From contig JAUCBJ010007585.1 of the NCBI GenBank assembly GCA_032718475.1, forward strand, positions 1 to 64,000: a stretch of 64,000 nucleotides of DNA, read 5' to 3'. This DNA is from Nemertoderma westbladi. Lineage: Eukaryota; Xenacoelomorpha; Nemertodermatida; Nemertodermatidae. Below are positions 22,696 to 34,959 of this stretch, in pieces (position 1 is the stretch's first letter; every line of letters begins with the position of its first letter). A program made the translations under genes and the position numbers. Under the pieces are notes generated by a model that searched no databases, was not told the origin of the DNA, and worked only from the letters and a program-made list of their open reading frames with translations.

Positions 22696-25600
22696 ACCTG
22701 AAGCAGCCCTGTAGGGCGATAACGTTTGCTTGAATTTAATATAATTTACACTGCCGGGGTTTAGACCCTATATTTCGCCGTAACTTTGAACGTAAACAAA
22801 AAGGAGTCCAAACTAAAGGATGTAACGGTAACCAATATTTTATATATGAACATTAGGCATGCATATCAACTATTGAATAGGAGAATAGGACCCCGGTATT
22901 CTGTTTACGGTCACGGTGCAGTATGAATAATATACATAAACACTCGACAGACATAATATATAATAAAAACCTAGGTACTGTACCTGTAGGTAATACATAT
23001 CCACATTGAAACCGCAGTCTCTACTACAAGGCCCCGTATCTTGCAGGACCCTGGCTATGGCCCCCGCTATGAGCATGGCCTCTGTAAAAGACACGGCACA
23101 GTTATCTAGATTTCATTAAAACCACCTTGCTCCGAAGATTCAGAATCGGAAAACAGTTTTTAATTTACCAAAAATTGCATACATAATTATTATGATGTTG
23201 ATATACATTTTGCAGTTGTACTGTACATTGTACAGGGTCAAATTGAATGTGAGATAACTGCATGAATGAATATGCAGCCACAACCTGGGGACAAAGTGTG
23301 GGGGAAATGTAAAACGGATTAATATTAAATTATTACAAAATATATAAATATAATATAATATATAAATATTAAAAACGGGTGGTGTGTTTAATTGGCTATA
23401 TTAAATAAATTAATGGAAATTTGGATAGCAGCAAAAGGAATTCGTAAAACATCGGCTTAAAAATCAGGGTTAACCGCTGGCCTACACCCAAGCTTATGCC
23501 TACACACTTACACCTACTTCTAGGTAGGATAGTAAAGAAGCATGTTACAGAGGTGGGATGTTGAATGGAACCAAAACAATAAACGAGAGTTAGGAATATT
23601 GTAGAAAGCCCAATTTATTTGAGAATAAACAGCTTGGTAATCAACAATCAGATGTATAGGCCTACAGGGTAAACGGTTCACGTATGTGCAGTGCAGGGTA
23701 TGTTTACACCCTTCCTTAAGCAAAACTGGGATGTAATAATATAAAAAAAACGGTGGAGATACAGTAACACATATCCTCAATTAGATGTTGTTACACTTAG
23801 AAGAAGCTGCTAAGAAATTGTGGTCTTTTGTTGATAGTAATAAAGAGAGAGGAGCCTTCGGGTTGCCTTTAGTGGTTCGTTTTTCAGACGTTCAGCAATG
23901 ACATTACTTTAATATACATAAACAATATTGTTATGCTGCAGGTTGAACAATGATGGAGATACCAAATGTAAGAGAAATTGTCTTATGGAGGCGTCTCATT
24001 CCAATGAATCCAATGATACTGCTTAAAATGATGCCGGGAGAGTCAGCCTGTTATGACATTGTACTAGGACCTCCTGGCTTTAACAGAATGGATAGTTAAA
24101 GTCAATTGATAACTTTCATAAACAAATAAGCTTCTCAAATTCACTGGCCTTGTTGAGATCATCGATGTGGTGTCTATGTTTGTGGGTATACAGACATATA
24201 AATGGAGCGGCGATGCGATTAGGTCTCATAGTTTTGGCCAGTTTTACGCTAAACAATATGTTTCTGCTGAGACATAAAAGAGATTAAAATAATCTCCTCA
24301 CGCTACTATGCCCTACCTACATATTTCAAGTAAACAAAAAGGCTGAATATAATTAATTCACCATATAAAACTTTTGCTTTAGAAATTTATTGATATTGAT
24401 GGCAATTGATAGCAGAGGTCAAAGTAATATGTGAATAGTTATTTATGGATGTAAACAGGTTAATTACATATAATAAGGAATGCGATAGAGACATCAAACT
24501 CACAACAAGAAACAGCACTCATGTATGTGTGTACCTGTACAAAGTTCCATGATGTTAAAACCTTTTACAGGAAAGTAGGAACTTAAGTAAATAAACTATG
24601 GTGATATCTTAAATGAAATGTTATCATACCATGTGACAATATGTACTTTCACAATATATGGCCTATACAGATAACAGAAAAATCTAACCATTCAGTAGTA
24701 TTCGTTCAATAATAATAATTATATTAAACAACATTGGCCAACAATGGAATGTGTTTGTGTGACTGTATTCATTCCACAGAGATAACTAAGAAAGATTCCC
24801 AAAACATTCCAAATTTTCTTATTGGCTAAAACTTGATGCATTTCAGGCTTGGTGCAAAAGACATACTAACACTAATATCGCGAAAAAATATCATAATAAA
24901 CAAATATCGAAACTTACTGTCCATAAATCCCACTATGCACGCACACTATGTACACTAATCCAACTATGAGCATATTAATTGTGATAAGCATATATTTATA
25001 ACCGCGCTATAACAGTTACAGTTTTGCAGTTCTACCAATAATTACAATCGCGCAATCGAGGTAAACGCACTAATCATTATAGTGATAAAGTAAATTTTTG
25101 CGATATCAAATGAAACAGATAATTCAGATTCTGATCGACAAGTTGGACTTTCTTCTGTAGCGACTAGTAAGGTGTATTATTTAAAGACTAAGTAGGGATT
25201 TAAGAAAGTTTCGCTTTAGTGCCAGTGCTGGTTATCGTGGTCGGTCACGCCATCAAGCTGGCATTAAACGAACCTGTCTTACACAGACTCCAAACAACAA
25301 GATGGGATTGGAAGATGCAAACCAAGAATGATTTCCACTATGTATTTCTGTCTTGTCTTGTTCTAAGTTTATTTGCCAGTTGTATCTGTATAAATCTAGG
25401 GATTATGTATAGCAAACAAAAAAAGAATGACTTACATTAACGTTATATAATCGTCATTATATATTATATTATTCTGAAATATCCACTTAACGAAGACATC
25501 ACAGCCATAACAGCGTATTGAAGTAAAAATAAAAATACTCATAAATTCCACTAGAATAAAAACTAGAAAAAAGAGGAATGGTTAAACAGCGTTATGTTAT

Positions 25601-26208
25601 GTCTTTTTAAGTAAGATTAATTAATAGAATTGCAAACATTCACAAGTGGAATTATTAATTATATGGGAGAAAATATTATAGATTCAAAATATTAAAATCA
25701 AAATTACGGTGGCTGAACATGTTTAGGCCTGGGTCACACATGAGCTTTCAACTTTCAACATGGCGATTTTCACACATAAACAATAGGGCGGTGCGTTTTT
25801 TACTTTTTTTCGATTTCATTGTTCTACCGGTGCACAAAAGTTGCCAAATGGTAAAAAGTTACGGCAAAAAAAGTTTCTGTAAATTTTGTCTATATCTTCA
25901 CGGATCCCAAGGGGGTTCCAATTTTGAGCCATCGCGATGCACCATAATTAAATTTATAACTTATAACACATTGATGAAAGATCAATGACTCAAGAAAGAA
26001 CTTCCTGCATGCATAAAATGTCATCAAATGGGTCCAAACTTAGTTAGAAACCAATATTTTGATTTGTTGATCAAGGGAACTAGTGCCACAGGCACATGGG
26101 CAGAACCTACCATTTGGCGCAAGTGACGATTATTCTCAATTTTCGCCTGGCCACTTTTGTTCTCCTCTGCCTTAATATTATGCTCATTAGAACCGCAATG
26201 ACCGATTT
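22696..26208. other. Long AT-rich stretch, no supported gene
   Basis: No motif-bearing frame was found in 3.5 kb. A 73-codon frame at 25219-25440 contains an 18-residue hydrophobic run (YVFLSCLVLSLFASCICI) and could be a small membrane peptide or a signal-bearing exon, but nothing supports it further. Homopolymer runs and microsatellite-like AT words are common. Confidence 0.4.
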
Positions 26209-26930
26209 AGTGGGGGTAGACACCTTCAAAAAAAGCATAGAGCGAATAGTTCTTGAGATATCGCAGAAAATGTGAAGTCCGGCACAAGTCTACATTACCG
26301 CCTTGATGCGATATGGATAAATATACTAAAAATGATACTTTGAATTATCTCAAGGAATCAATAATAGACACATCACAGAAAATGATCAACGTAGTGGGTG
26401 TAGACACCTTCAAAATAAGAGTAGAGTCAGTAGTTCTTGGGCTATTTTACAAAATGTCAAGACTATATCCACCAATTTATTGATACTTGATATTGAGATT
26501 TGAGTTGACCCATTCCACACATTTCGTACAAAAACTATAGTGAACTAATCACTAGGCTGGGTTGAAAAAACCAAAATTTCGAATTTGACTTTTTCTGTAT
26601 GAAAAAACTGGCACATAGGTCCCAATAAAACACACAAAAAATATCTTTAAGTAATATTGATGTTTGACCCCCCCCCCCCACCGGCCAGTTAAAGTTTTTG
26701 GTTTGTTCAAAAATTTGACATTTTTGATCTCTAAAAAAAAAAAAAATAAAAAAATAAAAAAATAAAAAAACTCACTAGTGTTAATATTTAATGTAGATAC
26801 ATGTATCTATAATGTATATGTAAATACGCTTCGCAGAACATTATGTTTTCAGATGTAAACGAGTATTTTACCTAAAAACACCATCTGACCTCCCCACAAT
26901 GATGCTGAAAAATGAAATATTCTTGAAAAA
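26209..26930 (+). repeat. Left terminal inverted repeat
   Basis: Reverse complement of 30850-31401, with gaps. It contains a C-rich run (26669-26677) opposite a G-rich run at about 31052, and an (AAAAAAT)n tract near 26728-26770 that is missing from the right arm. The two arms differ at many sites, so the insertion is not recent. Confidence 0.8.
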
Positions 26931-27012
26931 AATTCAATGTAAATAATAAGACTGGTATATGTAAACCACTTCACATCAAAATTCCCAAATAAAAAATTAG
27001 AGCTGTATGGCA

Positions 27013-27235
27013 GTTCAGCTGAGAGTAGAGTAGTTAAGCTAAGACTACAAGTTACTGTATCTGCGCACATAAATGTATGCTAGAGCTATTAGTCACCGGT
27101 AAAGACCATGGGTGTGGAAACCAATTTGAACTGAGTTCAGCATAGAGTAGTAGGGTACCGTAGTTAAGCTAAGCCTACAAGTTACCATACTGTATCTGGA
27201 AATACAGTAGACGTATGCAAGAAATAATAGGCGCC
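27013..27235 (+). repeat. Tandem duplication, about 122-bp period
   Basis: gttcagctgagagtagagta then gttaagctaagactacaagt (from about 27012) recurs as gttcagcatagagtagtagg then gttaagctaagcctacaagt (from about 27136), followed in both copies by a tactgtatctg word and a tatgc word. It lies in the 5' region of the transposase gene. Confidence 0.75.
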
Positions 27236-27484
27236 AGTAGAGATCGGTAAATTGCGCTACTGCTGTACAGCAATAATATTATATACAGCAGTAGTGTAGC
27301 ACATTAGTCATTACCAAACTATGAGACTGATTCCACATTTCACGATTTTCAAACTCTTTGTAGTTGGTAATTAAAAAGTAGTTAGGCAAATCGCGTACCG
27401 GTACTATATTTTTCTTGAATATTTTGAATTCTGTAAACCAAAAGTTAAGACTGTATTACACTACCGACTTTAACTGTGTTAGTT

Positions 27485-28579
27485 ATGTCAACCTTACTTC
27501 GTCACCGTGATGAATTTTTTGGTTATCCAAACCAATTTGTTGGCAACAAATTACCAACTGGCTTGGAATGCATGCAACATTTGTTGTATCTGAGAAATAA
27601 GGATGTTAATGGTGCAATGAACTTGAAAGTTGCAAGTCGATCTTGTGCTGCTAACCTCATTGATATATGGAAATACGCCAGCTTGCCAACTGTTTGTTCT
27701 GTTACCAACCTTGCAGAACGGATTTACAAACTCTACATTGAAAGTCGAGTTTTACTGCAAATTCCAGTTGGTCGACGAGAGAAAGAGGAGGTTTCTAAAC
27801 GATTTGGTGATTATCGAAACAAGATAACGAATCTGTTTGATATTTGTACCTGTCGATGCAGTTCTCCGAGGAACTGCAGTTGTAAAGCTTGGAATAAAAT
27901 CCATCCAAACGAGTGGGATTTTATTACAGATCAGCGGTCTACGAGATTGATGGTAATTTCTTCCAGTATTGATATTAAAGCAACGGAATCTCGAATTCGA
28001 GTTTAAATCGAAGTGATACGAAAAAAGGTGAAAATTCAATTGAAGTTTTGAATGACACTACCGTTGAAGTTGAAAACAGTTTATCATTGTCTGAGACCGA
28101 GGTTGATGTTGCTGATTTGGATGAAGAAAATGGCAATGATAAAACTGTGAAATATAAAGTTACTACAGGTACCAAACGAAAGACATTGTTTCTTCCAAAT
28201 GTTTCAATGATTGCTGATCGTTTTGGTGTGAGTGATCGGGGATCTGCAGGATTGTGTTCCGCTGTTTTGGCTGATATCGGTAGTGATATGGTAATCGATA
28301 AGTGCAAAATGAGAAGAGAGCGGGAGAAAGCTCGAAAACAAGTTGTTGATATTGAAGAAAATAATGAAATTTGTGGATTATATTTCGATGGACGAAAAGA
28401 TGATACTCTATTCAAATCTTGCACGGTTTCTAAAGAAGAACATTATGTATTAGTCCAAGAGCCAGGAACAGAATATATTGGGCATGTTGTACCTGATGAT
28501 GGTGGTTCTGAAGCTATAACAAGAGCTATCACAAGTGTCTTCGAAGTGAAACAGAAACCATTTGATAACCTTGTTGTTG
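27485..28579 (+). CDS. Transposase, N-terminal exon (one frame break)
   Basis: An ATG at 27485 opens a frame to 28006 (MSTLLRHRDEFFGYPNQF, then LPTGLECMQHLLYL and a Cys cluster CTCRCSSPRNCSC at about residues 120-135). A second frame carries on from about 27979 to the exon end; the shift between them lies near 27950-28000 and may be a one-base indel or an overlooked small intron. The second part has NGNDKTVKYKV, an Arg/Lys-rich segment and ICGLYFDGRKDDTL, whose Asp is a good candidate for the first catalytic acid of an RNase H-like transposase. It is followed by EEHYVLVQEPGTEYIGHV. A spliced continuation starts at 29421. I know similar uncharacterised proteins in insects and cnidarians but cannot name the superfamily. 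Confidence 0.6.
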
Positions 28580-29420
28580 GTTAGTTGTGAGTTTATTTGG
28601 CATCAGTATATGGTTTCATTATGGGTACATAAATAAATTAATTAATAAATTATATAAATAAATATAAATTAAATAATTATAAATTAAATAAATAAATAAA
28701 TTCGGAGGATGGCATTCACCCCTCTGGTCGGCACCACCGATGGAATCTGGTGCACCGAGGCCCAGATCCTCATCCGCCACCTCGCCGAGTCACTCGTGGC
28801 AAGGCGGGATGGTATGCGGGAGAGGGGCCTCGCGTGTGTTGGGGGGTGTCCGTCGGCGGCTCCAGTTCGCTCTCCTCCGGTCTAGCTCCCTCTGCCTCCG
28901 TGGCGGTCGTCGCCCATGGCGATGCTTGGGATTCGGCGACGGTGCGGGATTGCGCGGCAACGACCTTGCTGGGCAGTATTAGATCCATAAGTCAATCTGT
29001 TTTTATAATTATGTAAATATTAGTATAATTAATCAATTATTTATAATTATGTGTGTGGGTGAAGGGTTATACATACAATCTATATTTTATTGATGATCAT
29101 TATATCGATTATTTGTTCCAAATATTATATTAAAAACAATAAATAAATAAATAAATATAAATTAAATAAAAGAAATCAATATATTACATTACATAAATAA
29201 ATTAATAAATTATAAAAGTTGTTCTAGAACACAATGAATATTATAAAGTACCTTAATGTAAGTTACAGAATTTTTTTAAATTGTGTGACGGAATCTACTT
29301 ACAAGTACCTATAATACGTATTGATTTAGGATAGGTTTGATTTAGTATGGTTCAATATTGATACGTAGTAGTTTTACGATAATTTTTGTTTCAGTGTTTG
29401 TTTGTGTTATTTTGTTTCAG
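28580..29420 (+). other. Probable intron of the transposase gene
   Basis: The exon ends AACCTTGTTGTTG and is followed by GTTAGT (donor at 28580). The acceptor is TTTGTTTCAG ending at 29420. Splicing restores one frame reading NLVVVGCDSTN across the junction, while reading through meets a stop at once. The 841-bp intron holds ATAAATAA-type low-complexity sequence and a GC-rich insert at 28700-28985. Confidence 0.7.
28700..28985 (+). pseudogene. GC-rich retroelement C-terminal fragment inside the intron
   Basis: This short block is far richer in G and C than its surroundings. One frame gives MAFTPLVGTTDGIW, LIRHLAESL, and another VRRRLQFALLRSSSLCLRGG, a pattern I associate with the extreme C-terminus of certain animal retroelement proteins. 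A change of frame separates them. It has no splice or coding role that I can see and is probably an insertion or gene-conversion scrap. Confidence 0.4.
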
Positions 29421-30511
29421 TTGGATGTGACAGTACCAACATCAATACAGGGTGGAAAACTGGTGTGATTGTCCGAATAGAAAGACATCTCAACAGACCT
29501 TTACAGAGAGCTATATGCTTTATACATATAAATGAACTTCCAATGAAACATTTAATTCATCATCTGGATGGCCCCACAACTGCATCCAACAGTTTTTCTG
29601 GACCGATTGGAAAGAATCTGTCATCATGCCACACCCTAGATGTTGTAGAATTTGTTCCTGTCCAAAACATAAATTTTCCAACTATTCCAGATGAAATATC
29701 TTCTGATTTCTCCAAAGACCAGAAATATTTATTCGATTTGTGTCATGTTGTCATGTCAGGTGTTCAAAGTGATGTACTTTCCAATAAACCAGGGCCGGTG
29801 AACCATTCTCGTTGGTTAACTACAGGATCCAGAATTCTCCGTTTATTTGTAGCAACATCGAATCCTTCATATTCTCTACAACGTCTCGTTAGCTATATTA
29901 TTAATATCTACGCTCCAATTTGGTTTAATGTTAGAAATAATTGGCAGCTTGAATATGGATCAGTTCACTACCTATCGCTTATTAAATTGTGCAATCAACA
30001 TTTAACCGATTCGGAGAAATTGATTGTTCTTCCAGTTCTGCAACACAGCGGTTATTATGCCCATTCTGAGAGTGTAATATTAGCCATGTTAGCAGATGAT
30101 GACGTTAGTGTTCGTAGAAGAGCTGGAGAAATCCTTCACCAAATCCGTATTAAAGAACTAGTTGAGCCTCTTTCTCTCAGAACATACCAAATACCTAAGA
30201 TAACTGGCAAAGAGCAATGCTTGGAGGCCCTTCTTGATTCTAATACAAGGTTGTATGTTCCACCACTGATAAAGTCGAGACCCTTATATCATTTGATAGA
30301 AGAACTAAAAGATGAGCCTATCATCTCAAACTACAAGTGCCATTCCCAACATGTTGAAAGAATGGTGCAAGAGGTTTCAAAAGCCTCTACAAAGGTAGTA
30401 GGAACTGAACGTCGGCATGGTGTTGTTAAACATAGACTTCGAAGCCAAAAGATGATGCCAGTTTTCGAGAGTAAGAAAGACTTTTCTCTGAAAATCAAGC
30501 TGAATTACTAA
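29421..30511 (+). CDS. Transposase, C-terminal exon
   Basis: The exon opens with GCDSTNINTG, where Asp is the likely second catalytic residue, and about 35 residues later has CFIHINELPMKHL, a CxxH motif of the kind described for hAT, MULE, P and several other RNase H-fold transposases. Further on are SGPIGKNLSSCH, PGPVNHSRWLTTGSRILRLFV and a helical stretch with MLADDDVSVRRRAGEIL. The third catalytic acid is probably in this C-terminal half but I cannot place it. The stop is at 30509-30511, 340 bp before the right inverted repeat. The frame is intact through all 363 codons of the exon, so the element may have been active fairly recently or be a domesticated copy. Confidence 0.7.
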
Positions 30512-30849
30512 TTGAACATGTTCTCAAAATTCGGGATAAACTGAAAGTGACTCAGTAATTCAATTTTCTACAGTAGCTCGAATTTCTACACTAATTTCTC
30601 AAATAGTTAATTAATAATTAGTAATGTCTATTATTTGTAAAATTTAATAAAAAATAGCTAAAAAAGCTGTAATATTTGAATAATAAATAATATTAATATA
30701 AGTAAAATTTAATCATTATTATTTACAGCTTGTAATAGTACTTTTAAACATGCCCTTAAATAGTTGTATTGTTCCTACAAAGATATTTTTCACTGTTATA
30801 TTGTGTATTGATTTGCAATTAGTTTACATGAAATATTAGTTTTTTTCTA

Positions 30850-31401
30850 GAATATTGTATTTTTCAGCGTCATTGTGGGGAGGTCGGATTATATTTTTTG
30901 GTAAAATACTCGTTTACATCTGAAAATATGCTGTACTATGAAGTATATTAACCATAAGAAAACTAATAACATTAACAAACAACATTTAGTGCTGTTTTGA
31001 TATGAACGATTTCTAAAATTTGAAGAGAAAAACCGAAACTTTAATTGGCCGGTGGGGGGTATCAAACATCAATATTACTTAAAGATATTTTTTGTGAGTT
31101 TTATTGGGACATATGTGCCAGTTTATTTAATACAGAAAAAGTTAAATTCGAAATTTTGGTTTTTTCAACCCAGCCTACTAATCACTACTCTTTAATTTTG
31201 AAGGTGTCTGTTTGCAGTGATGATTTGTTTCAGTGATGTGTATATTTTTGATGCCTTAAGATAATTCAAAGTATCATTGTTAGTGTATTTGCCCATATCG
31301 CTTCAAGGCGGTAGTGTAGACTTGTGCCGGACTTCACTTTTTCTGCGATATCTCTAGAACTATTTGCTCTACGTTAGTTTTGAAGGTGTCTACCCCCACT
31401 A
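30850..31401 (-). repeat. Right terminal inverted repeat
   Basis: Reverse complement of the left arm, ending ctacccccacta at 31401. Past that point the right flank continues cccccacactttc while the left flank is different, which sets the border. Confidence 0.8.
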
Positions 31402-31689
31402 CCCCCACACTTTCTACTTTCAACTTTCAAAATGCACTTGTCCAATGGATGTTCTATCTTACTTGAAAGTGGAAAACTGGCATTTCCAGCATTGCAAACC
31501 AATCAGAGGGTAATGTTTATCAAATTATAGTAGCTACAGTATATAACATTAACAAGTTTTTTTAACAACATATTTTAACAAGTTTGGATCGAAGACTTTG
31601 ATATAGTGGTGTATAATGGAATCGCAAGCAACAATTATTGAATCTGTCGATCATACATAGTTCATACTACTAGGATCGGCATGCTGCAT

Positions 31690-31890
31690 TGCAGCTGCAT
31701 TTTTAAGAATGCTGTGCCGGCTTGTCAACAAAATTGCACCGCCACAACTCCCTATCACCCATGACATTTGCTAGATCATCCGCATCTTTAAGGCCAGTGT
31801 CCTTTAAGATGCGTCTCAAGAAAGTCATGGGCTGTCCACCATGCTTATTCACTCCATGAGGCTGCCAAAGTACAAGATTATGCACTGGCT
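31690..31890 (-). pseudogene. LINE C-terminal fragment
   Basis: Minus-strand reading gives LVLWQPHG, GGQPMTFLRRILKDTGL and MGDRELWR, matching the LLxWxP, RGRPxxT, DTGL and DRxxW order also seen at 17989-18378. Only about 60 residues remain. Confidence 0.55.
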
Positions 31891-32611
31891 GGTCCTCACG
31901 GCGAAAGCATAGTTCATAGCAATCGTTGAAGGCTGTTGAGGAATATACGGATCATACAGAGACATAAAATTGTTGAACCTACATCCACATCATCATATGT
32001 TGAAACTGACAATGGAAAATCGATATTACGTTGAAGCAAACGCCTCGAATGGAAATCTAACAATAAACATTAACGATTAGGTACACAGACCTTCATTAAT
32101 CTCGCATGGTTGGTTAATCGTCTTTGTATAATTTATATATATCTATAAAGACTCGGTGGAGGTGTGGTATTATAAAGGTAGTATGTTGTTACTTTACACA
32201 TAACTACCGGTAAATCCCATCTTGGCGAATTTATATCCTGCCTCAATGTTAAATTCTCAATTTAGGGAAAGGAGCGGGTTACAGTGACACGTTATTTTAA
32301 CCAATACAATAACTTAAACACAAGAGAACAGGTTACAGTTTTATTTTTGAGAGTATTGAGCTGTTATTTGCGTCGAATTTCCCCTGGAGAGGGATGAATT
32401 TTGATTGCGCTTGAAATGTATAGTGCTTATTATAACTGGGATAAAATCAGTTATGGGGATAATTAGCACCTATGTAGTTTCTATAAATAATGTTTAATTA
32501 TTATATTAATATATAATATTGCAAGAGTACTGTAAGGAAATAATCACACCTGGTTTGTTGCTATGGAGAAATTTATCGTTCTCCAATCAGAACTAACTCT
32601 GTCCTTGTATT
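31891..32611. other. No gene seen
   Basis: AT-rich with no motif-bearing frame. The last bases are an (AAT)n tract at about 32618-32642 that forms the tail of the SINE that follows on the other strand. Confidence 0.5.
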
Positions 32612-32881
32612 GCAAACAATAATAATAATAATAATAATAATATTGGTTATTTATATAGCGCTTTTCTACGCTCAGCATACTCAAAGCGCTTTTATTATCA
32701 TTACCCTAGCAAAGCCAGGTTCCCATTATACCGCTGGGTTGACGTAGGCACTAATGTCTAAAGGTGCCTAGGGACACAACAGTGCGAAATTTCTACAGCC
32801 TTTAGTCGGATTCGAACCTGCACCACCAAACACTATTGTGTAAGCAGTTCAGGCGCCGTATCCACTCGGACACTGCGACAT
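32612..32881 (-). mobile_element. tRNA-derived SINE
   Basis: On the minus strand the head (from 32881) is tRNA-like: an A-box-like tgtccgagtggatacgg (complement at 32856-32872) and a perfect B box GGTTCGAATCC (complement at 32808-32818), as in tRNA-Ser/Leu genes with a long variable arm. A body with caaagcgct and gcgctatataaataacc words follows, and it ends in an (ATT)n tail. Head, body and simple tail are the defining parts of a SINE. A functional tRNA is excluded because the acceptor ends do not pair and the body follows directly. LINE machinery is expected to have moved it. Confidence 0.85.
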
Positions 32882-33104
32882 CTAAACTAAACAATCACTA
32901 CTTAAGATCTAATATTGAGAGTTGAGTAAGTTATATTGCAAATTTAAATGTATAAAATTCAGCAAATTAGCAGTAAATAAGTGATAAATAATTATGTTAA
33001 CAATAACACTTTATAAATAAATTATAATAGCATAGTACAAACATGCTTATTGTGACTGGGACTGACTACATACTGGTAGACTTTAAATTCCGTAAAACTT
33101 GCAC

Positions 33105-33480
33105 TACGGAGACTGATTGAAGGAATTAAGTCGAAGAATCTCCCCGCAGTCATGACTTTTGTGGACTTCAAGAAGGCATTCGACTCCATCCATAGAGGCA
33201 AAATGCTTGAAATCCTAAGAGCTTATGGAATACCAGAAGTAATTCTTGCTGGCATTGGATTGTTATATTGTGACACAGAAGCGCAGGTACTCTCACCAGA
33301 TGGTTAAACTGAGTTTTTCTCAATCCTGGCTGGCGTACTGCAAGGTGACACATTAGCACCATTACTATTTGTAATTGTGCTGGATTACGCAATGAGGACA
33401 GCCACAAAGGGTGAAGACCTGGGATTCACACTTCAAGAACGCAGACGTCGCGTGTCGCACGCGTCGCAAAACAAGACCCA
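33105..33480 (+). pseudogene. LINE reverse transcriptase fragment
   Basis: One frame gives TFVDFKKAFDSIHRGKML with the first catalytic Asp, GIPEVILAGIGLLY, and after a stop at 33305-33307 SILAGVLQGDTLAPLLFVI and LDYAMRTA. These are RT motifs 3 to 5 of a LINE. The catalytic Asp pair is not reached; the match ends near 33480. It is probably of the same group as the tails at 17989 and 31690. Confidence 0.75.
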
Positions 33481-33489
33481 TTGTTTATT

Positions 33490-34959
33490 GCAAAGAAGCA
33501 TTCGAAGTTGGATTTGTGCCATGAATTTAGCGCTTACGATATTCGATTGTGAAAGATAAGATTTTTGAATGGCATGTTTTGATGTTGGACATTTTACTTC
33601 TACCACATGTGTTGGTGTAATGGCATCTGAAATTGCATCAAAAAATTAAGATTTTGTGGTATTTTATAAAAACACTAGCTACATTATTAAAACAGTACAT
33701 ACCATTGAAAACACTAGCTACCACAAACATTTGTTTTCATTTTCTTTAAAACATTTTTTTTTCACATGTAACTAGCCAAAATATGTCAGGAACATAAATC
33801 AATAGCCCAAAACATTATGTTTTGGTATTTTTTTGGTATTTTGATATTTTTGGATGTCAAACCAAAAACAGCTATTATGAAAATAAGAATAATGGTGACA
33901 CGACGGGCAACACTAGTACCAGAAGCAGTAACACTTTACAGTGAACTGACAAAAAAAACTAAAACTAAATCATATCCATCTAGTGCTAATCCACCCATCC
34001 CACATTGTTCCCTGTAAAAACAATTAAAAAAATAATAGATTAATGATACGCCTGGAAGTATTTAGCTAGCAAAAATTTTTTTTAGCTACATACAGCTCTA
34101 CGGTACAGGTATGGGCGAAATTAATATTATTCTAGAATAATTAACTTGATATGAATAATTTGCCTCCATACCGCTATCCTATAATCGATTCTTAACGCAA
34201 CACAAATACACATCCAAATAAATACTTAGCTACATTTATTATTTGTTTTATTTTAGATACTGTAATATTATACTTTATATTAGCCAATCAACAGCGCTTG
34301 ACGACTGTTGCTGTGTTATGGCTGACGTCACTCGTGCAGTTTTCTGAAATGGCCTAATTTTTCGATGTTGCTAATTTTGGCTTTTTAAAATTGCTATAAC
34401 TCGGCCAATATTATTTTTTTGAAGTAAAATTGCTCTCTGGGTTTTTTTTCCCGCTCTTTCATATGAAACCAACGAAAACTCGAAAAAAAATTTCCGAGTC
34501 GTCTACCGCATTAAACAAACTCTCAAACTCTTAAAAACTGTAACAACTCGGTAGCGTAATAATGTATTCAACTAGTTTGTGAAGTAAATTATTATCCTAC
34601 ACTTACTATTTCTCACTGGGACTTTCATCTTTGAGGATTTACTTCCATGTTCGTCTTCACCATGTTGCCGTGTTATAGGATGAGGAACAACGCGTTCCAC
34701 ATTATTACCGCTGAAGATAAATTCTCATTCTCTTGGTCTTCATTTTTGCTGCTGTCCGAATCGCTGTCGCCAGATGATTCTAAGATGAAAAAATATTAAT
34801 AATATATAAAGTATAAATGGTAGAGTTAATGGTGAAAAATATCGAGACTTGAAAAATATCGAGAGCAAAAATAATTGCTCGATCCTCACAACTTTTCGTT
34901 TTTTTTTCGAATTTTCTTAAATGAACATTTCTATTGAGCAATGGTGAGCAAGCGTGGGG
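33490..34959. other. No gene seen
   Basis: AT-rich. An aaaacactagcta word recurs at about 33667 and 33709. No supported ORF or RNA gene. Confidence 0.5.

Larger units (their letters stand above)
26209..31401 (+). mobile_element. Autonomous DNA transposon with long terminal inverted repeats
   Basis: The left flank reads tagtgggggtagacacc at 26209 and the right flank ends ggtgtctacccccacta at 31401, exact complements. Matching inverted blocks continue inwards: 26209-26370 with 31247-31401, about 26540-26700 with 31030-31180 (gctgggttgaaaaaacc), and about 26830-26930 with 30850-30945 (cagatgtaaacgagtatttt). The left arm holds an extra partial copy at about 26380-26470. Between them, on the plus strand, lies a transposase-like gene in at least two exons. 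Length, inverted ends and a gene inside make a cut-and-paste element. I could not settle the target duplication or superfamily. Confidence 0.8.

Noticed and set aside
25219-25440. Small membrane peptide or signal-bearing first exon
   Set aside because: One hydrophobic run is not enough; the frame starts at a GTG and no splice donor of good quality follows.
32798-32881. A functional tRNA-Ser/Leu gene
   Set aside because: A and B boxes are present, but the acceptor ends do not pair and a SINE body and simple-repeat tail follow directly.
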